Source: Pollutimonas sp963712655
GTDB lineage: Bacteria; Pseudomonadota; Gammaproteobacteria; Burkholderiales; Burkholderiaceae_B
DNA length: 64,000 nt
Assembly: GCA_963712655.1 (NCBI GenBank)
Contig: CAVQIT010000002.1
Location: 186,001-250,000 of the forward strand
Reading direction: 5' to 3'
Made by a program: the position numbers and the translations under genes. Numbering within the stretch: position 1 is the first letter of the stretch; each line of letters begins with the position of its first letter. Below are positions 33,771 to 43,227 of the stretch, one piece after another. Under the pieces are notes generated by a model. It saw nothing but the letters and a program-made list of their open reading frames with translations, had not been told where the DNA came from and ran no database searches.

Positions 33771-33833
33771 ATGAAAAATCGATTTTATCTTTGCAGGGGT
33801 GGGTATTTCCAGGGTGCGTGCCGCTCTGCGTAG
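33771..33833 (+). CDS. Possible 20-residue leader peptide upstream of the Liv-type transporter
   Basis: ATG at 33771 preceded by CAGGAGACAC, the best ribosome site in this gap, opens a 20-codon frame that reads MKNRFYLCRGGYFQGACRSA and stops at TAG. It is inside the 317-bp gap 33621-33937, 104 bp before the substrate-binding gene. It may be a leader peptide or a spurious start; I see no terminator structure after it. Nothing else in the gap is supported. Confidence 0.35.
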   Translation: MKNRFYLCRGGYFQGACRSA

Positions 33834-33937
33834 ACGTGTTCCGGCTACCCCCCGGAACCCAGGCTGATGAGTTTTCTTTACGCTTTCATCCGGATTTATT
33901 CATGAGAGCTGTCTGTCCATATTTTCAAGGAAGAAGA

Positions 33938-35113
33938 ATGCGCAAGATGAATACCCTGTTCAATGCCACGGCATTATGCATATCGATAGGCATGATTGCC
34001 GCCACGGCGCCCGCCCTGGCAAAAGACGTGGTCAAGATTGCCTTTGTCGGACCGCTTACCGGCGGCTCGTCGTCGATCGGCCTGGGCGGCCGTAACTCCG
34101 CCGACCTTGCCGTGCGTTTGCACAACGCCGATCCGAAAGCGAAATATACCTATGAATTGGTCGTCCAGGACGACGAGTGCCGCCCGAACATAGGCGTGCA
34201 GGTGGCGACCAAAGTGGCTGCCGACGACAGTATCATTGCCGGCGTGACGCATTATTGCTCGGCGGTCGCCATCGCGACGACAGGTGTGTATCACCGCTTC
34301 GGCATGCCGGCGGTTGTGTGGGGAGCCGTATTGCCCGAGGTAACTTACGGGAATAACTACAAAGAAGTTTTCCGCGTCAACGGCACGATGATCAATCAGA
34401 ACGAAGTCGCCGCGAAGTTCATGACGGGCCTGGGCTACAAGAAATTTGCCGTCATCCATGACACCACGGATTACGGCAAAGGGCATAACGAGTATTTCAG
34501 CAAATACCTCAAGCAGGATGGCGGGTCCATTGTTTCGACCTTTGGCGTGACCGCTGAACAGCAGGATTTTTCCACCGAGCTGACCAAGATCCGCGAAATG
34601 AAGCCCGAGGTCCTGTTTTTTGGAGGCCTTACTCCGCTGGGCGTACGTATCCGCACGCAGATGGAAAAGCTGGGCATCAAATCCGAATTCCAGGGCACAT
34701 CGGGAATCAAGTCCGATGCCTATATTCAGGGGGTGAGTCCCGCCGCGGCCGAGGGTTCGCTGTCATTCCTGGAAGGCGCCCCGCTTGAAAAACTGCCCGG
34801 CGGAAAATTTTTCAGCGAACAATACGCCGCGCAAAAATATGGCGAGCAGCCGGAGGCCTATGGTCCCTTTGCCTTCACCGCCGCGAACCTGATCATGGAC
34901 GCGATCGAAAAGGTCGGTCCGGACCGCAAGAAGGTGCTTGCTGAATTGGGTGCGACCAAGGACGCGGACACCATCATCGGCAAGGTGACCTTTGACGAGC
35001 ACGGACAGAACGTCGTGCCGCTCGTCACCAAGTACGTGGTGGACGATGGCAAGTGGGTGGTGTGGGAAGACAGCAATTACGGCAAGGGCGCCAAGAAGCT
35101 GCCTGGCCTGTAA
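33938..35113 (+). CDS. ABC transporter periplasmic binding protein, branched-chain amino acid/amide type
   Basis: 391 residues. AAGGAAGAAG precedes the ATG at 33938; the frame is open to 33791. The signal peptide ends near ATAPALAKD. The mature protein begins VVKIAFVGPLTGGSSSIGLGG, the Peripla_BP_6 (LivJ/K) opening, with KFAVIHDTTDYGKGHNEYF in the second lobe. The protein probably recognises an amide or ureide rather than leucine, given the downstream amidase and M20 hydrolase. It is followed by permeases and ATPases in the order H, M, G, F. Confidence 0.92.
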   Translation: MRKMNTLFNATALCISIGMIAATAPALAKDVVKIAFVGPLTGGSSSIGLGGRNSADLAVRLHNADPKAKYTYELVVQDDECRPNIGVQVATKVAADDSIIAGVTHYCSAVAIATTGVYHRFGMPAVVWGAVLPEVTYGNNYKEVFRVNGTMINQNEVAAKFMTGLGYKKFAVIHDTTDYGKGHNEYFSKYLKQDGGSIVSTFGVTAEQQDFSTELTKIREMKPEVLFFGGLTPLGVRIRTQMEKLGIKSEFQGTSGIKSDAYIQGVSPAAAEGSLSFLEGAPLEKLPGGKFFSEQYAAQKYGEQPEAYGPFAFTAANLIMDAIEKVGPDRKKVLAELGATKDADTIIGKVTFDEHGQNVVPLVTKYVVDDGKWVVWEDSNYGKGAKKLPGL

Positions 35114-35186
35114 GCCGCGCATGGCGGATTGCCTGGGGCAGTCCGCCGCCCAACCATAGCCTGATGCCTGATCGGCGGGGAAAACC

Positions 35187-36116
35187 ATGAGTGTAATTGG
35201 ACAGTATGTTTTTAATGGGCTGATGCTCGGCATGATTTATGCGATGGTCGCGGTTGGCTTTACGCTGTTCTTCGGCGTGCTGGACGTGATCAATTTTTCG
35301 CATGGGGATGTCCTGGTGGTCGGCGCCTTCGCGGGCCTCGCCGCCTCGATGGGGGTGCTGATGCTGGGCATTGATTCCACATGGATACAACTGCTTGCCG
35401 TGGTTGTGTGCGCGCTTTGCGCGACGGCGCTGCTGGGGGCGGCCGTGGCCAAGTATCTGATACTTCCGCTGCGCCATGTCGATCCGCTCAATACCTTGCT
35501 CGCTACTTTGATGCTGGGCACTGTTTTGCGCGAGGCGGTGCGTTTGTTCTATCCGGATGGTTCCAACCCCAAGCGTTTTCCAGTCTTGCTGCCCACCACG
35601 TCGATCGAGTTCGGCAGCTTTTCGCTGCGGGCCGACAGCGTAATCCTGCTTGCCTGCGGCTTTGCCTCCATTTTCGGCGTCCATCTGCTTATTACCCGGA
35701 CCCGCCTGGGCCGGGCTATCCGCGCTGTTGCGCAGGATAGCGAAACAGCGCGCCTGATGGGCATAAATTTTGAAGCGGTCGTGCTGCTGACCTTTGCCTT
35801 GGGCTCGGGCATGGCCGCCCTGGCGGGCGTGATGAACGGCCTGTATTACAACGAGATCAATTTCAATGTCGGCTTGCTCCTGGGGGTCATCGGGTTTGCG
35901 GCGGCGGTGCTCGGCGGTCTGGGCAGCATGTATGGCGCCATCATCGGAGGCTTTCTTTTCGCGGCCCTGCAGGTTCTGGGTAGCGTTGCCTTGCCTGCGC
36001 TCATACCGGGCATCCCCAGCGCCTACAAGGATGTTTTCGCTTTCGCGGTGGTGATCGGGCTGATGGCCTGGAAGCCGACCGGGTTGATTGCGGAAAAATC
36101 GAGCGAGCGAGTGTAA
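35187..36116 (+). CDS. livH: Branched-chain-type ABC transporter permease LivH
   Basis: 309 residues, an inner-membrane permease with about eight transmembrane segments, opening with GQYVFNGLMLGMIYAMVAVG and FGVLDVINFSHGDVLVVGAF, the LivH signature. The conserved RAVAQDSETARLMGI cytoplasmic (EAA-like) loop is near residue 180. It lies 73 bp after the binding-protein gene and 2 bp before livM. The name reflects family membership; the substrate may be different. Confidence 0.93.
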   Translation: MSVIGQYVFNGLMLGMIYAMVAVGFTLFFGVLDVINFSHGDVLVVGAFAGLAASMGVLMLGIDSTWIQLLAVVVCALCATALLGAAVAKYLILPLRHVDPLNTLLATLMLGTVLREAVRLFYPDGSNPKRFPVLLPTTSIEFGSFSLRADSVILLACGFASIFGVHLLITRTRLGRAIRAVAQDSETARLMGINFEAVVLLTFALGSGMAALAGVMNGLYYNEINFNVGLLLGVIGFAAAVLGGLGSMYGAIIGGFLFAALQVLGSVALPALIPGIPSAYKDVFAFAVVIGLMAWKPTGLIAEKSSERV

Positions 36117-36118
36117 CG

Positions 36119-37288
36119 ATGACCAGCGAAATATCACTTCAAGGAAAATCGGCGGCGGGTTTGCTGGCAACGGTGGCGCTTGCGCTGACCGCCTATATGT
36201 GGGCATTCCTGTACGCTAAAAACCAAACCAGTGTCGTCGCCTTGCTGCTGGCCGCGGCGGCGGCGGTCGCCGTCGGCCGGAAACTGGGCTGGATTCGCCG
36301 CATCGAGCAAGCGGCGACCCAGCGCCCCGGGCTGGCCCGGCTCTGGGCGGTCGGCGGGGTCGTCATCCTGATTGCGGTTTTGCATAACTCGCATTTTGCG
36401 CTGCTGATGATCTGCACGGTATTGCTGTTCACGACGGCTTGCCTGGGCTTGACCATGCAGTTCGGTTTTTCAGGCATCGCCAATTTTGCGGGCGCCGCGT
36501 TTTTCGGCATTGGCAGTTATGCGACCGCGGTCATGGCGGCGCATACCGCCATTCCGCATTTATTGGTGATCATCATTTCGGGTTTGATAGCGGCCGCCAT
36601 CGGATCCTTCCTGATCTTGCCGGTGCTGCGTACGCGCAGCCATTACACCGCGCTGGTTACCATTGCCTTTGGTATTTTATTCAAGACATTCCTCGAGGTT
36701 AATGACGTGCTGGGCGGCCCTCAGGGCCTGCATGTGCCCGGCATGCAACTATTCGGCTATGAGTTCAACCAGGGCTTCACTGTGCTGGGCGCCGATGTTT
36801 CCTTCTACGTCAGCTACACATTGCTCAGCCTGGTAATCTGCGCCGGCGCTTTCCTGGTTGTCGATGTGCTTCAACGCTCGTGGGTCGGCTTGAGCATGGA
36901 TGTCGTGCGCACCGACGAAACGGCGGCGGCGACGTTCGGCTTGCATATTGCGCGCTGGAAGGTCGTAGCCTTCGTGCTGGGCAATTTCTTTGCCGGGATC
37001 GCCGGCAGTGTCTATGGCATGACCACCGAGTTTGTCGCGCCCAACAATTTTACTTTTGCCGACTCCTTGCTGATGGTGTCCATATTGATCCTGGGCGGCC
37101 TGGGCAACGCCGTGGGCCTGATTCCTGCGGCAATCATCGTGCTGGTCCTGCCGGAGAAATTGCAGTTTATCCAGGAGTACCGGTTTTTATTCTTTGCCGC
37201 GCTGGTGATTATCATTCTGCTGTTCAAGCCAGATGGTTTGCTGCCCCGCAAGACACGCCTGTTCTTTAATCGCAAGGTGTCTCAATGA
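36119..37288 (+). CDS. livM: Branched-chain-type ABC transporter permease LivM
   Basis: 389 residues. An N-terminal hydrophobic region of about 95 residues precedes the conserved core with GLTMQFGFSGIANFAGAAFF and the substrate-path helices; the cytoplasmic loop reads DVVRTDETAAATFGLHIARWK. It forms the membrane heterodimer with LivH. The stop overlaps the livG start (ATGA). Confidence 0.93.
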   Translation: MTSEISLQGKSAAGLLATVALALTAYMWAFLYAKNQTSVVALLLAAAAAVAVGRKLGWIRRIEQAATQRPGLARLWAVGGVVILIAVLHNSHFALLMICTVLLFTTACLGLTMQFGFSGIANFAGAAFFGIGSYATAVMAAHTAIPHLLVIIISGLIAAAIGSFLILPVLRTRSHYTALVTIAFGILFKTFLEVNDVLGGPQGLHVPGMQLFGYEFNQGFTVLGADVSFYVSYTLLSLVICAGAFLVVDVLQRSWVGLSMDVVRTDETAAATFGLHIARWKVVAFVLGNFFAGIAGSVYGMTTEFVAPNNFTFADSLLMVSILILGGLGNAVGLIPAAIIVLVLPEKLQFIQEYRFLFFAALVIIILLFKPDGLLPRKTRLFFNRKVSQ

Positions 37289-38070
37289 CTCAACGGAAAA
37301 TCATCAGCGAAGTTGTCGATCTGACCATGCGCTTTGGCGGGCTGACCGCGCTCGATCAGCTCACTATGCAGATTCACGAGGGGGAAATCCTGGGGCTGCT
37401 TGGGCCCAACGGGTCTGGAAAAACGACGTTCTTCAATGTCTTGACGGGCTTGTACAAAGCGACCGGCGGCAAGATCATATTCAAGGGCGAGGACGTCATC
37501 GGCAAGACGCCCCAGCAGGTTTACCGCCTGGGCGTCGCGCGCACTTTCCAGCGATCACGCCTGTCGCTTTCCTTGACGGTGTTCGATAACATCGTTATCG
37601 GCGACTACGAGAATATGCAGCGAGGCCTGGTATTTAACCTGTTCCGGCGCAAGGCCTTTCGCGCCGAGTACGACAGGTATGTGGAAAAGGTGCAGGAATT
37701 GCTGCGCATATTCAGCCCGATGCTGGTGCATCGTCTGTTCGAGCCGGTGGGCACCTTCACAATGATAGACCGGCGCAGAATCGAGGTCTGCCGCGCCTTG
37801 ATCAGCCAGCCGTCGCTGCTTCTGCTGGATGAGCCATCCGCGGGAATGACTCACGACGAGACCATCGAGCTGATGGACGACATTTTGCAGGTGCGCGGCA
37901 AGCTGCTTGATCTGTCGGTGGTCCTGATCGAGCACGAGATGAATGTCATCGAACGCATTACCGACCGTTGCGTGGTGCTTAACTACGGCCAGAAGATTGC
38001 CCAGGGGACTTACGCGGAAATCACCGCCGACCCGAATGTCCAGACCGCCTATCTGGGAGAGCAAGCATGA
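37285..38070 (+). CDS. livG: Branched-chain-type ABC transporter ATPase LivG
   Basis: 261 residues. Walker A LLGPNGSGKTTFF at about 38-50, Q-loop ARTFQRSRL, Walker B LLLLDEPSAGMTH at 178-190 and the switch His in LIEHEMN. The signature motif is unusual: where LivG proteins have L-x-x-G-x-x-R-R, this one has TFTMIDRRRIEVCRAL (about 157-172), without the glycine. ATGA overlaps join it to livM and livF. Either a true divergence or a weak ATPase site. Confidence 0.9.
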   Translation: MTQRKIISEVVDLTMRFGGLTALDQLTMQIHEGEILGLLGPNGSGKTTFFNVLTGLYKATGGKIIFKGEDVIGKTPQQVYRLGVARTFQRSRLSLSLTVFDNIVIGDYENMQRGLVFNLFRRKAFRAEYDRYVEKVQELLRIFSPMLVHRLFEPVGTFTMIDRRRIEVCRALISQPSLLLLDEPSAGMTHDETIELMDDILQVRGKLLDLSVVLIEHEMNVIERITDRCVVLNYGQKIAQGTYAEITADPNVQTAYLGEQA

Positions 38071-38774
38071 GCGCCCTGATCGTAAAAGAATTGACCACCG
38101 GCTATGACAAGGTCGACGTGCTGCACAATGTTTCCATCAACGTTGCGCCTGGAAAGATCACCTGCATTCTTGGCGCCAATGGCGCCGGAAAAACCACGCT
38201 GATCCGCTCGATTCTCGGCCTCACGCCACCGCGCCATGGGGAAGTCAATTGGGACGGCCGCAATCTTGCTGGTGAAAAAACGCACAATATCATCGCCAGC
38301 GGTATTTCATGTATTCCCGAAGGCCGCAAGGTTTTTCCGCGCATGACGGTGGCCGAGAACCTTGTGCTGGGCGCATTCCTGGAAAAAGACAATGCGCGCA
38401 TACAAGAGCGGCTGGAAAGGGTCTACAACATCTTTCCCAGGCTCAAAGAGCGCATGGCGCAGTTGGCCGGCACGATGTCCGGCGGCGAGCAGGCCATGGT
38501 ATCGATCGGCCGGGGCATGATGGCCGAGCCCAAGTTATTGGTGATCGATGAGCCGTCACTGGGCTTGTCGCCGCTTTACGTCAAAGAAAATTTCAATGTC
38601 ATCCAGCAAATCAATGCGCTGGGCATCACTGTCCTGTTGGTAGAGCAAAACGCGCGCCAGACCTTGGCGATCTCGCACTATGGCTATGTCTTGTCTCAAG
38701 GCCGTGTCGTGGCGGAGGGTACGGCGGAGGACTTATCGCGCAATGATGAGGTTCGTTCCGCTTATTTTGGATAA
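38067..38774 (+). CDS. livF: Branched-chain-type ABC transporter ATPase LivF
   Basis: 235 residues. Walker A ILGANGAGKTTLI (about 30-42), canonical signature MSGGEQAMVSIGRGMM, Walker B LLVIDEPSLGLSP and switch His/Gln region LLVEQNARQT. It pairs with LivG in the membrane-bound ATPase dimer. The canonical signature here contrasts with that of LivG. The amidase starts 9 bp after its stop. Confidence 0.94.
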   Translation: MSALIVKELTTGYDKVDVLHNVSINVAPGKITCILGANGAGKTTLIRSILGLTPPRHGEVNWDGRNLAGEKTHNIIASGISCIPEGRKVFPRMTVAENLVLGAFLEKDNARIQERLERVYNIFPRLKERMAQLAGTMSGGEQAMVSIGRGMMAEPKLLVIDEPSLGLSPLYVKENFNVIQQINALGITVLLVEQNARQTLAISHYGYVLSQGRVVAEGTAEDLSRNDEVRSAYFG

Positions 38775-38783
38775 GGGGTTGGT

Positions 38784-40073
38784 ATGGCCGATATCATGGC
38801 TTTGTCTTTACGGGAACTCGCCGCGGGCATCGCCCGGCGCGAATTGCTCGCTGAAACCGCGACGCGCGCCTGCATCGAGCGCATTCAGGCCGCCGAGCCG
38901 GATATCCACGCTTGGCAATTCTTCGATCCCGAGCTGGCCTTGCAACAGGCCAGGCAGATCGACGCGCAAGTGTCCCGCGGCCCTTTGCACGGCGTGCCGA
39001 TTGCCGTCAAAGACCTGATGGATACATCGGATATGCCAAGCACTTACGGTTCGCGGATCTATTCGGGCCATCGTCCGGCGGTCGACGCGGCCTGCGTCGG
39101 CGCCAGCCGGGCGGCCGGCGCCGTCATCATGGGCAAGACGGTTACTACGGAATTCGCAACCTTCGAGCCCGGCCCCACGCGCAATCCTCGCAGCATCGGC
39201 GGCGCTCCGCGTACGCCGGGCGGGTCATCCAGCGGCTCGGCCGCCGCTGTCGCGGCCGGGATGTTGCGGCTGGCCTTCGGTACGCAGACCGCCGGCTCCA
39301 TCATACGGCCCGCCTCGTATTGCGGTGTCGTCGGCTACAAGCCCAGCTACGGTACGTTGCCGGTGGCTGGCGTAAAGTCCCTTGCTCCCAGTCTCGACAC
39401 CGTGGGCGTGCTGGCTCGTAGCGTGGACGATGCCGCTTTCTTTATCGGCACACTGGCGCGTTTACCGCTGACGCCTTTGGCAGCGGGCAAGCTGCGTGTC
39501 GGAATCTGCCATACGGCAAACTGGAGCCGGGCCCATGCGGATTCCCGCCACGCGCTTGCCGATGCGGCGCGTTTTTTCGAAAAAGCCGGCGCCGAGGTCA
39601 GCGACCTGGCACTGCCGCAAGCGTGCGACGGCTTGACCGAAGCCCAGATCGACATCATGGGCTATGAAGCGGCTGCCGCCTTCGAGCCCGAGACGCGCAC
39701 CCGATCGCATGGTTTCAGCAGCGCATTCTCCGCCTTGATCGCGGAGGGGCGCGGCATTGACGGCAGCCGTTATTTCGCCGCGCAAAGATTGGCGGCTGCC
39801 GCTCGCCATGCCCTGGGCGGCGTGTTCGGCACTGTCGATATCCTGCTTGCCCCCAGCGCCGAAGGCGAAGCGCCGCTTGGGCTGGACAAGACGGGCGACC
39901 CGATTTTCAACCGCATGTGGACGCTGCTGGGCAATCCCTGCGTCCATGTGCCGGTCGGCGTCGGCGTGTCGGGCATGCCGGTCGGGGTGACGCTGATCGG
40001 CGCGATGCGCGACGATGCCCGCGCGCTGGCTGCCGCCCACATGCTGGAGCAGTATGTTCAGCTTGCCCGCTAA
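38784..40073 (+). CDS. Amidase of the amidase-signature family
   Basis: 429 residues. The Ser-cisSer-Lys triad is visible: Lys in IAVKDLMDTSDMPS (about 75), the Gly/Ser-rich motif GGSSSGSAAAVAAGM (about 150) and the nucleophile Ser in TQTAGSIIRPASYCG (about 172). Hydrolyses a C-N amide bond; substrate unknown. It starts 9 bp after livF, so the transporter and amidase are probably one operon. The sequence TQTAGS replaces the more common TDTGGS. A related amidase lies at 46.6-48.0 kb. Confidence 0.92.
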   Translation: MADIMALSLRELAAGIARRELLAETATRACIERIQAAEPDIHAWQFFDPELALQQARQIDAQVSRGPLHGVPIAVKDLMDTSDMPSTYGSRIYSGHRPAVDAACVGASRAAGAVIMGKTVTTEFATFEPGPTRNPRSIGGAPRTPGGSSSGSAAAVAAGMLRLAFGTQTAGSIIRPASYCGVVGYKPSYGTLPVAGVKSLAPSLDTVGVLARSVDDAAFFIGTLARLPLTPLAAGKLRVGICHTANWSRAHADSRHALADAARFFEKAGAEVSDLALPQACDGLTEAQIDIMGYEAAAAFEPETRTRSHGFSSAFSALIAEGRGIDGSRYFAAQRLAAAARHALGGVFGTVDILLAPSAEGEAPLGLDKTGDPIFNRMWTLLGNPCVHVPVGVGVSGMPVGVTLIGAMRDDARALAAAHMLEQYVQLAR

Positions 40074-40160
40074 CCGGGCCGCGCTTCTGCGACAATCGAG
40101 CCGGCCGGTGCCGGGATTGGACGGTAGCCGGGCACGGTGCGTAATATTTTTGGAAATTCA

Positions 40161-41552
40161 ATGACTCAACAAGACAAGCTTGCGATAGACACGGCGCAAC
40201 AGGCCCAGGATCATGTCGACAATGAACGCCTGCAGGCGGCAATTGCGGCGTTGGCCCGTTTCGGCGGGCGGGATGATGGCGGCGTATCGCGTGAAACGCT
40301 GACCGGCATTGATCTCGAGGCGCGCCGCTACCTGATCGATCAGGCGCGCGAGCTGGGCTGCAGCGTGGAAATAGATGATTGCGCCAACCTGTACTTTCGG
40401 CGTGCGGGCGCCAGCGATCTGCCGCCGGTGCTTACCGGCAGCCACATCGATACGCAGCCGGTGGGCGGCAAGCTCGACGGCGCCTACGGGGTGGTGGCCG
40501 GACTCGAAGTCATCGCCGCGCTGAATGATGCCGGTATCGAGACGCAGCGCGCTATTGATGTCGTTGCCTGGACCAACGAGGAAGGATGCCGCTTCGGACC
40601 GGGCGCGATGGGGTCCAGCGCTTTTGTCGATCCTGCCCGTCTACCCGTTTACCGCGAGTCGGTCGATAGCGCCGGGATAACGTTCGGCGGCGCGCTCGAC
40701 GCCGCTCTTGCGCAAGCTGCGGACGTGGCGCGCAGGCCATTGAAGCATGCCGTTTCCGCCTACATTGAACTTCATATCGAACAGGGGCCGGTGCTTGAGC
40801 GCGCCGGCATTCCCCTGGGCGTCGTGGCAGGTATTCAAAGTGTGCGCTGGTACCGCGTGATCTGTTCGGGGGCCGCCGCCCACGCCGGCACGACTCCCAT
40901 GGACGAACGCGCCGATGCGATGGCCGCGGCCATAGGCATGGCGAGTCGGCTGTATGCCCATGCGGCAAGCGAAAGCGCCAATGCGCTAAGGCTCACACTG
41001 GGGCATTGGCAGGTCAACCCCAATTCGATCAATACCATTCCGGGCCAGGTGACGTTCACGATAGATGTCCGCTGCACTGACGAGTCCGTGCTGCAGCGCT
41101 TCGATCGGGTATTGAGCGATCTGACCCGGTCGTGGGCCTGGCGCGGCAGCATCAGCGTTGAATGCTTCTTTCAGCGGTCGCCCACGATTTTCCCCGATGC
41201 TGTGCTGGCCTTGATCGAGCGGGCCGGCGCCCGGGCTTGCCAACAATCGGGCCGGGCTGGGCCGCTAACATTGAGTTCCGGCGCATTCCACGACGCCATG
41301 TACTTGGCGGAGCATTGCCCAACCGGGATGATTTTCGTGCCGAGCAAGGGCGGTATCAGCCACAACGCCGCCGAGGCCACGGCGCCGGACGAGCTTTATC
41401 TGGGCGCGCAGGCGCTTGCCTACACGGTGACGGCCCTTGCGAACGGAGCGCTCGGTCAAGCGCAATTGATCGCTGTATTCAAAGTCCGTCCTGATCGGAT
41501 CAGGATGGCCGCATTACGGCTTTTTTTCCTATCAATTCGCGCGGAAAAATAA
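40161..41552 (+). CDS. M20-family Zn hydrolase (N-carbamoyl-L-amino acid hydrolase/allantoate amidohydrolase type)
   Basis: 463 residues from the ATG at 40161. Binuclear-metal residues: His in LTGSHIDTQPVGGKLDGAYG, Asp in the same segment, Glu-Glu in WTNEEGCRFGPGAMG, His in ELHIEQGPVLE and His in GISHNAAEAT. The dimerisation domain (about 225-340) is inserted in the middle. These enzymes split N-carbamoyl amino acids or ureidoglycolate/allantoate-like compounds to release ammonia. 87 bp after the amidase, same direction. The C-terminus is slightly extended. The pairing suggests degradation of an amide- and ureide-bearing substrate. Confidence 0.88.
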   Translation: MTQQDKLAIDTAQQAQDHVDNERLQAAIAALARFGGRDDGGVSRETLTGIDLEARRYLIDQARELGCSVEIDDCANLYFRRAGASDLPPVLTGSHIDTQPVGGKLDGAYGVVAGLEVIAALNDAGIETQRAIDVVAWTNEEGCRFGPGAMGSSAFVDPARLPVYRESVDSAGITFGGALDAALAQAADVARRPLKHAVSAYIELHIEQGPVLERAGIPLGVVAGIQSVRWYRVICSGAAAHAGTTPMDERADAMAAAIGMASRLYAHAASESANALRLTLGHWQVNPNSINTIPGQVTFTIDVRCTDESVLQRFDRVLSDLTRSWAWRGSISVECFFQRSPTIFPDAVLALIERAGARACQQSGRAGPLTLSSGAFHDAMYLAEHCPTGMIFVPSKGGISHNAAEATAPDELYLGAQALAYTVTALANGALGQAQLIAVFKVRPDRIRMAALRLFFLSIRAEK

Positions 41553-41566
41553 TATACAATATATAA
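41552..41566. promoter_or_regulatory. AT-rich motif before the imide cluster, candidate GntR operator
   Basis: ATATACAATATATAA lies 90 bp upstream of the sugar-type ABC ATPase gene. The same 15-bp pattern (ATATAC-W-ATATAT-W-A) occurs in inverted orientation at 51284-51298, in front of the convergent gntR gene at the far end of the cluster. The -10 of the operon may overlap it. Confidence 0.45.
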
Positions 41567-41655
41567 AACTTAAAACGATATATGCCGGGATGTGATCTCC
41601 GCCGCCTTCTTGGCGTTGTGCCGAAAGGCATAAGGAGAGTCGCCGACCCGCCAAA

Positions 41656-43227
41656 ATGGAGAGGCAGGTGGCGTCAGAAAAAGCAATCCTAGAGGCAGTC
41701 GGCCTTGAAAAACGATACGGCGCAACGGTTGCGCTGCAAGCCGTATCGTTCGAGCTGTATCCGGGCGAGGTGTGCGGGCTGCTTGGCGAGAACGGCGCCG
41801 GCAAGTCCACTCTGGTCAAGATTCTTAGCGGCGTGCTACGGCCCGATAGCGGCGATATCCGCGTTGGCGGCGTGCCGTATCAGCCCAATGGCATCGTCCA
41901 GGCTCGCGCGGCGGGCATGTCTACCGCTTTCCAAGAGCTCAGCCTGATTTCCACATTAAGTGTGGCGGCCAATTTGTTCTTGCCGCGTCCTGCCGTCAAT
42001 GCCGCAGGGCTCGTTTCGGCCCGCGATCAAGAGGCGCGTGCCTTGGCTGTCTTGCAGGAATACGGCATTACCGATCTGGATCCCGCCGAAGCGGTCGGCG
42101 ATTTGCCCTTGGGCACGCGTCAGCGCGTTGAAATCGTGCGGGCCCTGCATCTGAATCCACGCGTCCTGTTGCTCGATGAACCCACTGCGGCGCTTTCCGA
42201 TCGCGAATGGCTGTTCAGGCTGATCCGTCAATTTGTCGAGAAAGGCTCATCGGTCGTATACATCAGCCACAAGATCGACGAGATCCGTTTGCTGTGCAAG
42301 CGCTGCTTTATTCTGCGCAACGGCAAAAAGGTATTGGATGCGCCGCTGGACCAAATGAGCGATGCGGAAATCTTCAGCAATATGGCGGGCCGTTCAGCGG
42401 TGGACGCCTATCCCGAGGCGCAGTCGTCGATTCGTGCGGATCAGCCGGATACCTTGCGCGTGCGCGACCTGCAAGGGGCCGGGGTGCGCGGCGTCAGTTT
42501 TGCGCTGCGCGCCGGCGAAATCCTTGGCGTGGCGGCCCTTGAAGGGCAGGGGCAATCGGCGCTGTTCAAAACGCTTGCCGGATTGTCGGCGCCGCGCGGC
42601 GGCTCTATCGAGACAAACGGGCAGGTTCGCCACATTACCTCGCCGCGGGCGGCATTGGCGGCCGGCATGGTTCTGGTGCCTGAAGAGCGCAAAACGGAAG
42701 GTATTTTCAAGGATTTATCCACGGTTGCCAATATCTCGCTGCCCGTCATCGACAGCCTGACAACGCTGGGCTGGCTCCGAACCGGCGATGAACGCGCGCA
42801 AGTCCTGGCGCTGGCTGGCCGGGTCGATCTGGACGAGCGTTATCTGGATGTGAACATCGAGGCGCTGTCCGGCGGCAATCAGCAAAAGGCGGTTCTGGCG
42901 CGCGCATTGATAAGCGCCCCCAAGTGCTTGCTGTTGTTCGATCCGACCCGCGGCGTCGACGTGGGAACCAAACAAACCATTTACAAGGTGCTGCGCGACT
43001 ATGTGGAACAGGGCGGCGCCGTATTGCTGCACTCGACCGAGCTGGACGAACTGGTCCATTTAAGCGATCGTTGCCTGGTCATTTACAACCATACTGTCGT
43101 GGCCGAAGTTCCCCAGGACAAGTTATCGCAACAACATTTGCTGTCGCTGGCAATGGGCTATAACGGCGCGTCCGGCCATCCGGATGCGGGCGCACAGGCC
43201 GCAAGCACAGCGAGGACGACATCATGA
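41656..43227 (+). CDS. Sugar-type ABC transporter ATPase (RbsA-like, duplicated)
   Basis: 523 residues with two ATPase domains. The first (about 8-245) has Walker A LLGENGAGKSTL and Walker B VLLLDEPTAALSD; its signature is degenerate (LPLGTRQRVEIV). The second (about 270-505) has a degenerate Walker A (EGQGQSALFK), canonical signature LSGGNQQKAVLAR and LLLFDPTRGVDVG. This asymmetric layout is usual for RbsA/MglA. GGAGAGG before the GTG at 41668 makes that an alternative start. It overlaps the permease by 4 bp (ATGA). In this context the substrate is probably not a sugar. Confidence 0.9.
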   Translation: MERQVASEKAILEAVGLEKRYGATVALQAVSFELYPGEVCGLLGENGAGKSTLVKILSGVLRPDSGDIRVGGVPYQPNGIVQARAAGMSTAFQELSLISTLSVAANLFLPRPAVNAAGLVSARDQEARALAVLQEYGITDLDPAEAVGDLPLGTRQRVEIVRALHLNPRVLLLDEPTAALSDREWLFRLIRQFVEKGSSVVYISHKIDEIRLLCKRCFILRNGKKVLDAPLDQMSDAEIFSNMAGRSAVDAYPEAQSSIRADQPDTLRVRDLQGAGVRGVSFALRAGEILGVAALEGQGQSALFKTLAGLSAPRGGSIETNGQVRHITSPRAALAAGMVLVPEERKTEGIFKDLSTVANISLPVIDSLTTLGWLRTGDERAQVLALAGRVDLDERYLDVNIEALSGGNQQKAVLARALISAPKCLLLFDPTRGVDVGTKQTIYKVLRDYVEQGGAVLLHSTELDELVHLSDRCLVIYNHTVVAEVPQDKLSQQHLLSLAMGYNGASGHPDAGAQAASTARTTS

